Positions 1 through 6,621 of a stretch of DNA of 41,198 bases are shown in pieces. The notes beneath the pieces were generated by a model, which was not told the origin of the DNA, ran no database searches, and saw only the letters and a list, made by a program, of their open reading frames with translations. This stretch comes from Streptomyces atriruber (GTDB lineage Bacteria > Actinomycetota > Actinomycetes > Streptomycetales > Streptomycetaceae). The DNA lies in the NCBI RefSeq assembly GCF_001418325.1, contig NZ_LIPN01000096.1, positions 278 to 41,475 of the forward strand. Reading direction: 5' to 3'. Both the position numbers and the translations under genes were made by a program. Each line of letters starts with the position of its first letter. The stretch's first letter is position 1.

Positions 1-592
1 CCAGGTACTGGGTGGTGAGGAGCACCGTCGTGCCCTCCCCGGCCAGCTTCCGCACGGCCTCCCAGATGGCGTTCCTGCTGTGCGGATCGAGGCCGGTCGT
101 GGGCTCGTCGAGGAAGAGCACGGCGGGGCGGGTGATCAGACCGGCCGCGAGATCGAGGCGGCGCCGCATGCCGCCCGAGTAGGTGCGGGCGGGCCGGTCC
201 GCCGCCTCGACGAGCCCGAACCGCTCCAGGAGCTCCTCGGCGCGCCCGCGCGGCGCGCGCAGCAGACGGGCGAAGAGCCGCAGGTTCTCGCGGCCCGTCA
301 GATCGCCGTCGACCGATGCGTACTGCCCGACGACACCGATGTGCCGCCGGACCGCCGCCGGGTCCCGCACCACGTCGTGCCCCGCGACCCGGGCGGTCCC
401 GGCGTCCGGCGTCTGCAGGGTCGTGAGCACCCGCACCGCGGTGGTCTTGCCCGCGCCGTTCGGTCCGAGGAGTCCGCAGACGGTCCCCTCCGCGATCGCC
501 AGGTCCAGGCCGCGCAGGGCGCTCACGGCCGTGTCGCCGGAGCCGAAGCGCTTCTCCAGACCTTCACTAAGTACAGCGTACGTAGAAGTCAT
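1..592 (-). CDS. ABC transporter ATP-binding protein, DrrA/drug-resistance type (3' end cut by window)
   Basis: This is the ATPase subunit of a probable ABC-2 type exporter that would hydrolyse ATP at the inner membrane face. About 197 residues are visible; the rest lies beyond the left edge. Reading leftward from ATG at 592-590, the protein starts [17 protein letters not shown]. Walker A is GPNGAGKT at about residues 43-50, followed by a Q-loop (VVGQYAS), the ABC signature [11 protein letters not shown], and Walker [13 protein letters not shown]. This order and wording are those of the DrrA/daunorubicin-resistance ATPase family, usually about 310-330 aa with a permease gene next. The permease would be off-window (inference). 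The gene diverges from the TetR gene at 657 over only 64 bp, and the operator-like palindromes there overlap its first codons, so TetR repression is likely. Confidence 0.9.
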   Translation of the reverse strand, partial: MTSTYAVLSEGLEKRFGSGDTAVSALRGLDLAIAEGTVCGLLGPNGAGKTTAVRVLTTLQTPDAGTARVAGHDVVRDPAAVRRHIGVVGQYASVDGDLTGRENLRLFARLLRAPRGRAEELLERFGLVEAADRPARTYSGGMRRRLDLAAGLITRPAVLFLDEPTTGLDPHSRNAIWEAVRKLAGEGTTVLLTTQYL

Positions 593-628
593 ACCGTGCA
601 CGGTACATCACTACGTACGCTGTACGTA
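568..628. promoter_or_regulatory. Nested palindromic operator region between the ABC ATPase and tetR genes
   Basis: A perfect 15-bp inverted repeat (571-585 GTACAGCGTACGTAG and 611-625) is centred on 598. A perfect 14-bp palindrome, TACCGTGCACGGTA at 592-605, sits almost exactly on the same centre. Each outer arm is also part of its own 7-3-7 palindrome: TACGTAC-GCT-GTACGTA at 612-628 is perfect, and TAAGTAC-AGC-GTACGTA at 568-584 has one mismatch. Two such sites 44 bp apart, about four helical turns, fit a TetR dimer pair that covers both divergent starts. Assigning them to the TetR at 657 is inference from position. Confidence 0.65.
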
Positions 629-656
629 ACTAACATGGGGGGCGAGGTGATGATCA

Positions 657-1376
657 ATGGCGGGCCGAGCGGCCACTCCCGAAGTGATCTGGGCGCGCCC
701 CGAGCGTGCGGGCCGCGGCCCCAAGCCCGCGTACAGCAGGACCGACATCGCGGCGGCGGCCGTCCGCATCGCCGACGCGGACGGCATCGACGCGGTGTCC
801 ATGCGGCGGGTGGCGGGTGAGCTGGGCTGCGGCACGATGTCGCTGTACAACTACGTGCCGCGCAAGGAGGACCTGTACGAGCTGATGGTCGACGCGGTCA
901 GCGGCGAGTACGAGCTGGCCGAGGAGGCCGTGGGCGGCGACTGGTACGCCGGGATGCTCGGCATCGGCCGGCAGAGCCGGGCGATCCTGCACCGGCACCC
1001 GTGGCTGGTGCGCGTGATGTCGACGGTCTACGGCCTCAGCCCGAACGCGCTGCGGTACCTGGAGCACTGCCTCGGCGTCCTGGAGGGCCTCGACGCGCCC
1101 TACGGCACCAAGATGGAGCTCATCGCCATGGTCAACGGCACGGCGATGACGTCCGTCGCCAACGAGATCGCCGTCGCCGAGCGCACCAGGGACCTGCCCT
1201 GGTCGCCGGAGCAGGAGCAGCAGGCCCGGTCCGCCTACCTGGCCGGACAGCTGGCGGACGGGGCGTATCCGCGGCTCGCGGGGATGCTGGCGCAGGCGCC
1301 GCCGCCCGGTGACGCGGAGGAGAGCTTCGAGCGGGCGCTGCGCAGGCTCCTCGACTCGTTCCGCCCGGTGCCCTAG
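657..1376 (+). CDS. TetR/AcrR family transcriptional regulator with TetR-type C-terminal domain
   Basis: This 239-aa regulator has an N-terminal TetR DNA-binding domain at about residues 25-75 (AAVRIADADG, MRRVAGELGCGTMSLYNYV). The C-terminal half resembles the tetracycline-repressor-type ligand domain (RQSRAILHRHPWLVRVM, then LEHCLGVLEGL and the MVNGTAMTSV region). The start at 657 is preceded by GAGG nine bases upstream. It diverges from the ABC exporter ATPase and probably represses it until a drug-like ligand binds; the palindromes in between support this. Its TAG stop (1374-1376) lies inside a CTAG shared with the convergent next gene, whose stop uses the other strand of the same four bases. 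The ligand is unknown. Confidence 0.92.
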   Translation: MAGRAATPEVIWARPERAGRGPKPAYSRTDIAAAAVRIADADGIDAVSMRRVAGELGCGTMSLYNYVPRKEDLYELMVDAVSGEYELAEEAVGGDWYAGMLGIGRQSRAILHRHPWLVRVMSTVYGLSPNALRYLEHCLGVLEGLDAPYGTKMELIAMVNGTAMTSVANEIAVAERTRDLPWSPEQEQQARSAYLAGQLADGAYPRLAGMLAQAPPPGDAEESFERALRRLLDSFRPVP

Positions 1377-2575
1377 AGCAGGGCGAACTGTCCGTCGGGG
1401 CCCTCTTCGTGGTGGTCGAGGACGGACGCGGGCCGCCGCGCGGTGTCGGGCACGGGCAGTACGCCCGCGCCGCGCAGCTCGTCGCCGGTGATCCCTGGGC
1501 CGAGGGAGCCGGTCAACTCCTTCTGGGCGGGCGCAAGTTCCGCCATCAGGGCGAGCACGGTGATCAGTTCGAGCAGTTCGGACGTCCACGCCCGGGGCCA
1601 CATTCCGGGCCGGATCGCCGCCAGCGTCCCCGCCTCGGCCGCCTCCGTGCGCAGCGCGAACCAGCGCTCGACGACGCGCACCCCGCTCACCTCGTACTCC
1701 CACGCCTCCCGCGGCACCGGCGAGATGACGCCCTCGCCGCCGACCCACAGGACCTCGTCCTCGGTGTCGTACGACAGGGCGGCGGGCCGTGCGGGCAGCG
1801 GTGCCCTGACGTACGGCCTGCGGCCGCCGGGCAGCTTCGGCCGCTCGCCGTTGCCGCGCAGCTGCAGCCAGAGCAGCCGCCGTCCGAGCTCCGTGCCCCG
1901 CGCCCAGGCACCGCCATCGCGGGTGAGCGGCACCCGGCAGCCCGCCGCCGATCCGGTTCCTGCCACGAGCACCCACGCCAGCAGGTCGCGCGCGGCGACC
2001 TCGCGGCCGAGCACGTCCGACAGGTGCGCGAGCAGCCCCGGCGCCACGTTCGGCTCCAGGCCGCCGGGGCGCCGGAACAGCGGCCGGATCCGCCCCGGCC
2101 GCCCCGCCGGGGAGCGGCCGTCCGGCAGCACCCCCGTGGCGAGGACGGCGGGCCCCGCGGCCCCGGGGACGTACCCCTGCTCGACGGCGAAGAGCTGCCC
2201 CTCGCCCGCCACCCGCCACAGCTCGGGCCGGGCGACGTCGAGGAGGCGGTGGTCGGGGATCAGCCACTGCTCGTCGAAGGGCCCGTGCAGGACGCGCACG
2301 GGCTCGGGGCAGGGTCCCGTCTCCTTGGCCAGCCTGCCCGTTCCGCCGGGGTGGCCGGGCAGCTGGGCGACCGCGGTGTGCAGGGTGCGGGCGCGCGTGG
2401 GGCGGAAGAGGGCCTCGCGGTCCGGGCCACGGGAGCGGACGAAGGTGTCCCAGCGGGCCTTCAGGGATGCGGCGTCCGGGCCCATCGGCCACCCCCGGCC
2501 CGTCCGGAGCGGTGCGACGGACCACGGCATGAGGTCCGCGAGCAGCGGCGCTTCGTCGTGCGTCACGCCCGGCAT
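1373..2575 (-). CDS. Type ISP restriction/modification C-terminal (specificity) domain-like protein
   Basis: This 400-aa protein begins MPGVTHDEAPLLADLMPW. It matches, by recall of family wording, Streptomyces proteins annotated as type ISP restriction/modification enzymes. Stretches such as FRPTRARTLHTAVAQLPG, FDEQWLIPDHRLLD and a late TSELLELITVLALMAELAP segment correspond to the C-terminal DNA-recognition domain of that class. No helicase, nuclease (PD-ExK) or methyltransferase motif (no NPPY or SAM-binding FxGxG) is visible, and no such partner is adjacent. It therefore probably does not act as a complete restriction enzyme, and a DNA-binding or other domesticated role is possible. It ends convergently with tetR, overlapping by 4 bp. 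Family assignment is moderate; function is uncertain. Confidence 0.6.
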   Translation of the reverse strand: MPGVTHDEAPLLADLMPWSVAPLRTGRGWPMGPDAASLKARWDTFVRSRGPDREALFRPTRARTLHTAVAQLPGHPGGTGRLAKETGPCPEPVRVLHGPFDEQWLIPDHRLLDVARPELWRVAGEGQLFAVEQGYVPGAAGPAVLATGVLPDGRSPAGRPGRIRPLFRRPGGLEPNVAPGLLAHLSDVLGREVAARDLLAWVLVAGTGSAAGCRVPLTRDGGAWARGTELGRRLLWLQLRGNGERPKLPGGRRPYVRAPLPARPAALSYDTEDEVLWVGGEGVISPVPREAWEYEVSGVRVVERWFALRTEAAEAGTLAAIRPGMWPRAWTSELLELITVLALMAELAPAQKELTGSLGPGITGDELRGAGVLPVPDTARRPASVLDHHEEGPDGQFALL

Positions 2576-2603
2576 CGTACGACGTGCCCGCCCGGTCCTG
2601 TCA

Positions 2604-2799
2604 GAGCCTGTGTCATAACCCCGGTCGGATCAGTGGGCGTCGTCTGGTGCGTGCGATCGCAAGGCGCCGGAGCGTCCTGAGTGGGGGTCCCCCCCCCGGG
2701 CCCTTCAGGCCTGGGGGAGGAGCTACCTGGGCGTTTCGGCAACGCGGCGAGCGTGCGTGCCGGGCGGCGACCACCCGGCCGGGGTTATGACACAGGCTC
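2604..2799. mobile_element. 196-bp MITE-like element with 25-bp terminal inverted repeats and TCA target duplication
   Basis: The ends form an inverted repeat. 2604-2622 begins GAGCCTGTGTCATAACCCC and is mirrored exactly at 2799-2781; the next six bases (GGTCGG versus GGCCGG) continue with one mismatch. The element is bounded by TCA at 2601-2603 and TCA at 2800-2802, a 3-bp TNA duplication as seen for some IS5-group elements. The 196 bp carry no meaningful open frame, so this is a non-autonomous element mobilised in trans or a remnant of an IS. The interior holds a G/C homopolymer patch near 2683-2700. The right-hand TCA is the stop codon of the neighbouring gntR gene on the minus strand. Confidence 0.82.
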
Positions 2800-3549
2800 T
2801 CACGTCGCGTCGAGCGTGACCGAGAAGGAGAAGCGGTCGCCGCGGTAGTGGATGCGGGCCACGTCCAGCGTGCGGCCCTCCTCGTCGTAGGTGACGCCCG
2901 TGTAGTGCAGGATCGGGCTGAGCAGCGGCACTTCGAGGAGCCGCGCGGTCTCCGGGTCGGCGAGCGTGGCCTCGACGGTGTCGGTGATGCGGCTGATGCG
3001 GACGCCCACCACGTCGCGCAGGACCTTCGTCATGGGCCAGCGCACCAGGTCGTCCAGGTCGATGCGGGCCGCCAGTTCGGGCCGGATGTAGTTGCGGGCG
3101 TGGTTGGTCGGCTCGCCCGTCTTCTCGTCGCTGCGCAGCCGGTGGTACGTGGCCACCTCGGCCGACCCCGGGAAGTGCCCGGCGAGTTCGCCGGGGAGCG
3201 GGGTGGTGCCGTGGTCGAGGAGGCGGGTGGTCATGCCCGACTGCTGGGCCACGATCGCGTCGACCGAGCCCAGCAGACGGACGGGGGAGCCGCGCCGCGC
3301 GCTCGGCTCGATGAAGGTGCCGCGCCGCCGGTGGCGGGTGATCAGCCCCTCGTCCTCCAGCTCCTTGAGTGCCTGCCGCATGGTCAGCACGCTCACTCCG
3401 TAGTGCCCCGCCAATTGCTCCTCGGTGGGCAGCCGGAGCGGGGCGTCCGGGGCGCGGCCGAGTATCGAGGCGCGCAGGGACTGCGACACCTGGTACCAGA
3501 GCGGCAACTTCCGATTCAGGACGATCGAGTCCGGGGCGAATGCGGTCAC
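2800..3549 (-). CDS. GntR family regulator, HutC/UTRA type
   Basis: This 249-aa regulator has an N-terminal winged-helix GntR domain (residues about 15-80: PLWYQVSQSLRASI, RLPTEEQLAGHYGVSVLTMRQ, LEDEGLITRHRRRGTFI). A UTRA ligand-binding domain follows (about 100-245), ending with the usual HYTGVTYDEEGRTLDVARIHYRGDRFSF pattern. The start is a GTG at 3549 with GGAGAG just upstream. It lies 28 bp downstream of hmgA on the same strand, so it is probably cotranscribed and may sense an aromatic or amino-acid catabolite, though that ligand is inference. Its TGA stop coincides with the right-hand TCA target duplication of the MITE, so the insertion left the reading frame intact but replaced everything downstream of the stop. 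Confidence 0.9.
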   Translation of the reverse strand: MTAFAPDSIVLNRKLPLWYQVSQSLRASILGRAPDAPLRLPTEEQLAGHYGVSVLTMRQALKELEDEGLITRHRRRGTFIEPSARRGSPVRLLGSVDAIVAQQSGMTTRLLDHGTTPLPGELAGHFPGSAEVATYHRLRSDEKTGEPTNHARNYIRPELAARIDLDDLVRWPMTKVLRDVVGVRISRITDTVEATLADPETARLLEVPLLSPILHYTGVTYDEEGRTLDVARIHYRGDRFSFSVTLDAT

Positions 3550-3577
3550 GGTCTCTCCGAATCAGAGTGGTATTGCG

Positions 3578-4951
3578 TCAGTTGCGGAAGTGGCGCTCCA
3601 GACCCTGCCATACGTCGTCGTAGCCGCGCTGCAGGTGGGACGCCCCTGCCGCCTGTTCCGTCGCCGTCACCGGCCACCGCGTCTCGAACATGAAGGCAAG
3701 GCCGTCATCGATCTTCTGCGGCTTCAGCTCGGCGGCGGACGCCCTCTCGAACGTCTCGCGGTCCGGGCCGTGCGCCGACATCATGTTGTGCAGCGAGCCG
3801 CCGCCGGGGACGAAGCCTTCCGCCTTCGCGTCGTACGCACCCTCGATCAGGCCCATGTACTCGCTCATCACGTTCCGGTGGAAGTACGGCGGGCGGAAGG
3901 TGTCCTCGCCGACCAGCCAGCGCGGCGCGAACACCACGAAGTCGACGCCCGCGAGGCCCGGGGTGTCGGACGGCGAGGTGAGCACGGTGAAGATCGACGG
4001 GTCCGGGTGGTCGTAGCTGATCGAGCCGATCACATTGAAGCGGTGCAGGTCGTAGACGTACGGGACGTGGTTGCCGTGCCAGGCGACCACGTCGAGCGGG
4101 GAGTGGTCGTACGTCGCGCGCCACAGGTTGCCGCAGAACTTGTTGACCACCTCCACCGGGCCCTCGACGTCCTCGTACGCGGCGACGGGAGCGCGGAAGT
4201 CACGCGCGTTCGCCAGGCCGTTGGCGCCGATCGGGCCGAGGTCGGGGAGCTGGAAGGGGGCGCCGTAGTTCTCGCACACGTACCCACGGGCCGTCGCGTC
4301 CAGGAGCTCCACGCGGAAGCGGACGCCGCGCGGGATGAGCGCGACCTCGCCGGGCTCGGCGTGCAGCAGCCCGAACTCGGTGCGCAGCAGCAGCCCGCCG
4401 TGCTCGGGCACGACGAGCAGCTCGCCGTCGGCGTCGCTGAACACGCGGTCGGTCATCGAGGAGTTGGCGTGGTACAGGTGAATGCCCATGCCGGTGCGCT
4501 GCGCCGCGTCGCCGTTGCCGCCCAGCGTCCACAGGCCCGCCAGGAAGTCCGTGCCGGGCGCGGGCTCGGGGAGCGGGTTCCAGCGCAGCCTGTTCGGGTC
4601 GGGCACCGACTCGGCGAAGGGTGCCGTGCGGACCGTGCCGTTGTCGACGCGCGTGAACTGCGGGTGCGCGGCCGAGGGGCGGATGCGGTACAGCCACGAG
4701 CGGCGGTTGTGCGCGCGGGGCTCGGTGAAGGCGCTGCCGCTCAGCTGCTCGGCGTAGAGACCGAGGGGGGCGCGCTGGGGAGAGTTGCGGCCGTGCGGCA
4801 GTGCGCCGGGCACTGCTTCGGAGCTGTGTTCGTTGCCGAAGCCGGAGAGATAGGTCAGCCCTTCGGCGGTCTTGCGTGCGTCGTGCGTGCCCGTGTCCGC
4901 CCGGTTCGCATCGGCCCGGCCCGCGTTGCCTGCGTGGTCCCCGCTCATCAC
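3578..4951 (-). CDS. hmgA: Homogentisate 1,2-dioxygenase
   Basis: This 457-aa enzyme opens the ring of homogentisate to maleylacetoacetate in tyrosine/phenylalanine catabolism. The family pattern is clear from [21 protein letters not shown] (residues 32-52) onward. The Fe(II) ligands match the human enzyme by spacing: H358 (PPYFHRN), E364 ([20 protein letters not shown]) and H394 ([12 protein letters not shown]). The active-site His corresponds to H315 in [10 protein letters not shown]. The N-terminus has about 30 extra polar residues before the conserved region, so a start inside that stretch is possible, but ATG at 4951 has GGGAG seven bases upstream. Length is slightly above the usual 430-445. 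The gene heads a likely hmgA-gntR operon and diverges from a TetR gene 81 bp away. Maleylacetoacetate isomerase and fumarylacetoacetase are not in the window. Confidence 0.97.
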   Translation of the reverse strand: MMSGDHAGNAGRADANRADTGTHDARKTAEGLTYLSGFGNEHSSEAVPGALPHGRNSPQRAPLGLYAEQLSGSAFTEPRAHNRRSWLYRIRPSAAHPQFTRVDNGTVRTAPFAESVPDPNRLRWNPLPEPAPGTDFLAGLWTLGGNGDAAQRTGMGIHLYHANSSMTDRVFSDADGELLVVPEHGGLLLRTEFGLLHAEPGEVALIPRGVRFRVELLDATARGYVCENYGAPFQLPDLGPIGANGLANARDFRAPVAAYEDVEGPVEVVNKFCGNLWRATYDHSPLDVVAWHGNHVPYVYDLHRFNVIGSISYDHPDPSIFTVLTSPSDTPGLAGVDFVVFAPRWLVGEDTFRPPYFHRNVMSEYMGLIEGAYDAKAEGFVPGGGSLHNMMSAHGPDRETFERASAAELKPQKIDDGLAFMFETRWPVTATEQAAGASHLQRGYDDVWQGLERHFRN

Positions 4952-4973
4952 ACCGCTCCCTCATCAGTGATTC

Positions 4974-5025
4974 CTATGGAACACCGTAGGATTCCCATTT
5001 TCCTTGCGCAAGAGGAAGCGGGAAT
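4974..5025. promoter_or_regulatory. Inverted repeats in the hmgA / tetR divergent promoter region
   Basis: A 35-bp imperfect inverted repeat at 4991-5025 has outer arms ATTCCC and GGGAAT, and a perfect 10-bp core CTTGCGCAAG at 5003-5012. Just left of it, ATTCCTATG and CGTAGGATT form a second imperfect pair around 4973-4992. The region is AT-richer than its surroundings and lies between two divergent starts, as expected for operator-promoter DNA of hmgA and the TetR at 5033. Which regulator (TetR or GntR) binds which repeat cannot be told from sequence. Confidence 0.5.
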
Positions 5026-5032
5026 GTGAGCG

Positions 5033-5719
5033 ATGCTCTACTCTCCCGGAATGCCCCACCCGAACCCGTCCAAGGACCCGCGCCCCGGCTCGCGCCCAGG
5101 TCCGCGGTCCGACCCGAGGCCCCCGGCCTCCATGCGCCGCGTCCCCGTGCAGGAGCGCAGCGCCGAGCGGCTGACCCGGATCCTCGACGCCTGCGCCGCC
5201 GTCCTGGACGAGTCCGGTTACGAAGCCCTCACCACCCGCGCCGTGGCCCAGCGCGCGGGCGTCCCGATCGGCTCCGTCTACCGCTTCTTCGGCAACAAGA
5301 GGGCGCTCACGGACGCGCTGGCCCACCGCAACCTCGACGCGTACGCGGAACGGGTGGCCGCCCGCGTGACCGGCATCGACCACGGCGACTGGCGCGGCGC
5401 CGTCGACGCGGCCTTCGACGAGTACCTGGTGATGATGCGCACCGTCCCCGGCTTCGGTCTCGTGGACTTCGGCATCCCCTCCGCGCCGGACGCGATGCCG
5501 GACGCGAACTCGCAGGTGGCCGAGCGGGTGGCCGCCCTGCTCGCCGACCACCTGAACCGCCCGCTCGACGCCGCCCTGCGCCGCACCGTCCTCGTCGGCG
5601 TCGAAGCGGTGGACGCGGTCCTCCAACTGGCCTTCCGCGCCGACCCGTCGGGCGACGCGGCCCTCGTCGACGAGGCGCGGGTCCTGCTGCACGCGTACTT
5701 CGCGCGGTCGCTGGACTGA
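5033..5719 (+). CDS. TetR family transcriptional regulator divergent from hmgA
   Basis: This 228-aa regulator has a proline-rich, likely disordered N-terminus (residues 1-35). The TetR helix-turn-helix covers about residues 42-90 (ERLTRILDACAAVLDESGYEALTTRAVAQRAGVPIGSVYRFFGNKRAL). The C-terminal domain (VMMRTVPGFGLVDFG to HAYFARSLD) is of the kind common in actinobacterial TetR proteins. The start may be ATG 5033 or ATG 5051 (MPHPNP); a purine-rich GAGGAAG lies at 5012-5018. Position suggests control of hmgA and/or itself, giving hmgA two adjacent candidate regulators. The ligand is unknown. Confidence 0.9.
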   Translation: MLYSPGMPHPNPSKDPRPGSRPGPRSDPRPPASMRRVPVQERSAERLTRILDACAAVLDESGYEALTTRAVAQRAGVPIGSVYRFFGNKRALTDALAHRNLDAYAERVAARVTGIDHGDWRGAVDAAFDEYLVMMRTVPGFGLVDFGIPSAPDAMPDANSQVAERVAALLADHLNRPLDAALRRTVLVGVEAVDAVLQLAFRADPSGDAALVDEARVLLHAYFARSLD

Positions 5720-5776
5720 GGAGGGGCGGGGCCCGACACTGAGGTGATCGCACCCGATGGCGGGCCGAGGGGGAAC

Positions 5777-6621
5777 ATGGGGCGAGTGGTGTGCGTCCAC
5801 GGGATCGGCCAACAGCACATGGGCGAGAGCCAGTTGTACGCCTCCTGGCGCCCGGCGCTCGCCGACGGACTGACCCGCGCCGCCGCGCCGCCCCTTGCCG
5901 CGTCGGACGTGACCTGCGTCTTCTATGGGGACCTGTTCCGGCCCGCGGGCCGGACGCTCGCCGTCCTCGACCCGCCGCTCGACGCCTCCGACGTCGCCGA
6001 GGGGCTGGAGACCGAGCTGCTCCTGCAGTGGTGGGCGGAGGTCGCCCGCACCGACCCCGCCGTCCTGCCGCCCGACGCCCGCACCCGCGCGCCGTGCAGC
6101 GCGCGCTCGACGCGCTGAGCCGCTCCCGGTTCTTCGCCGACGTGGCGTTGCGCGCCCTGATCCTCGACCTCAGGCAGGTGCGCGCCTACCTCACCGACCC
6201 GGCCGTCCACGCCGAGGTGCAGCGCCGCGTCGTCGCGGCCGTCACCGACGACACCCGGGTCCTGGTCGGCCACTCCCTCGGCAGCGTCGTCGCCTACGAA
6301 GCCCTGTGCGCGCACCCCGAGTGGCCCGCCAGGGCGCTGCTGACGCTCGGCTCCCCGCTGGGCATCCGGCACCTGGTCTTCGACCGGCTGCGGACCGGTC
6401 CGGGCGGCAGCCCGGGGGACTGGCCGGGCCGCGTCGGGCACTGGACCAACATCGCCGACGCGGGGGACGTCGTCGCCCTGGTGAAGGACCTGCGTCCGCT
6501 CTTCGGCGAGCGGGTGCGCGGCCACCTCGTGCACAACGGCGCCAAGGCCCACGACGTGACCCGCTATCTGTGCACCGAGGAGGCGGGCAGAGCGGTGCGG
6601 GAGGGATGCGGTGACGGCTGA
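5777..6621 (+). pseudogene. Alpha/beta hydrolase (VHGIGQQ family), frameshifted
   Basis: The start at 5777 (MGRVVCVHGIGQQHMGE) has GAGGGGG in front. This frame runs through VFYGDLFRPAGRTL and LLLQWWAEVARTDPAVLPPD, then stops at 6116-6118. The remainder of the same protein is in another frame from about 6091: AVQRALDALSRSRFF, VRAYLTDPAVHAEV, the nucleophile elbow VLVGHSLGSVVAYEAL, TLGSPLGI and a late His in HLVHNGAKAHDVTRYL, ending at 6621. Restoring one base near 6085-6096 would join them into a roughly 281-aa serine hydrolase with an oxyanion-hole HG and GHSLG serine. Family members of this kind sit beside caspase/STAND genes in Streptomyces (recollection). The last codons overlap the caspase start at 6611, so the two are coupled. 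Real mutation and sequencing error cannot be separated here. Confidence 0.8.

Noticed and set aside
654..2525. Long antisense open frame of about 620 codons over tetR and the type ISP-like gene
   Set aside because: Arg/Pro/Ala-rich translation with no motifs; a GC-skew shadow of the real frames, which have clear domains and ribosome sites.
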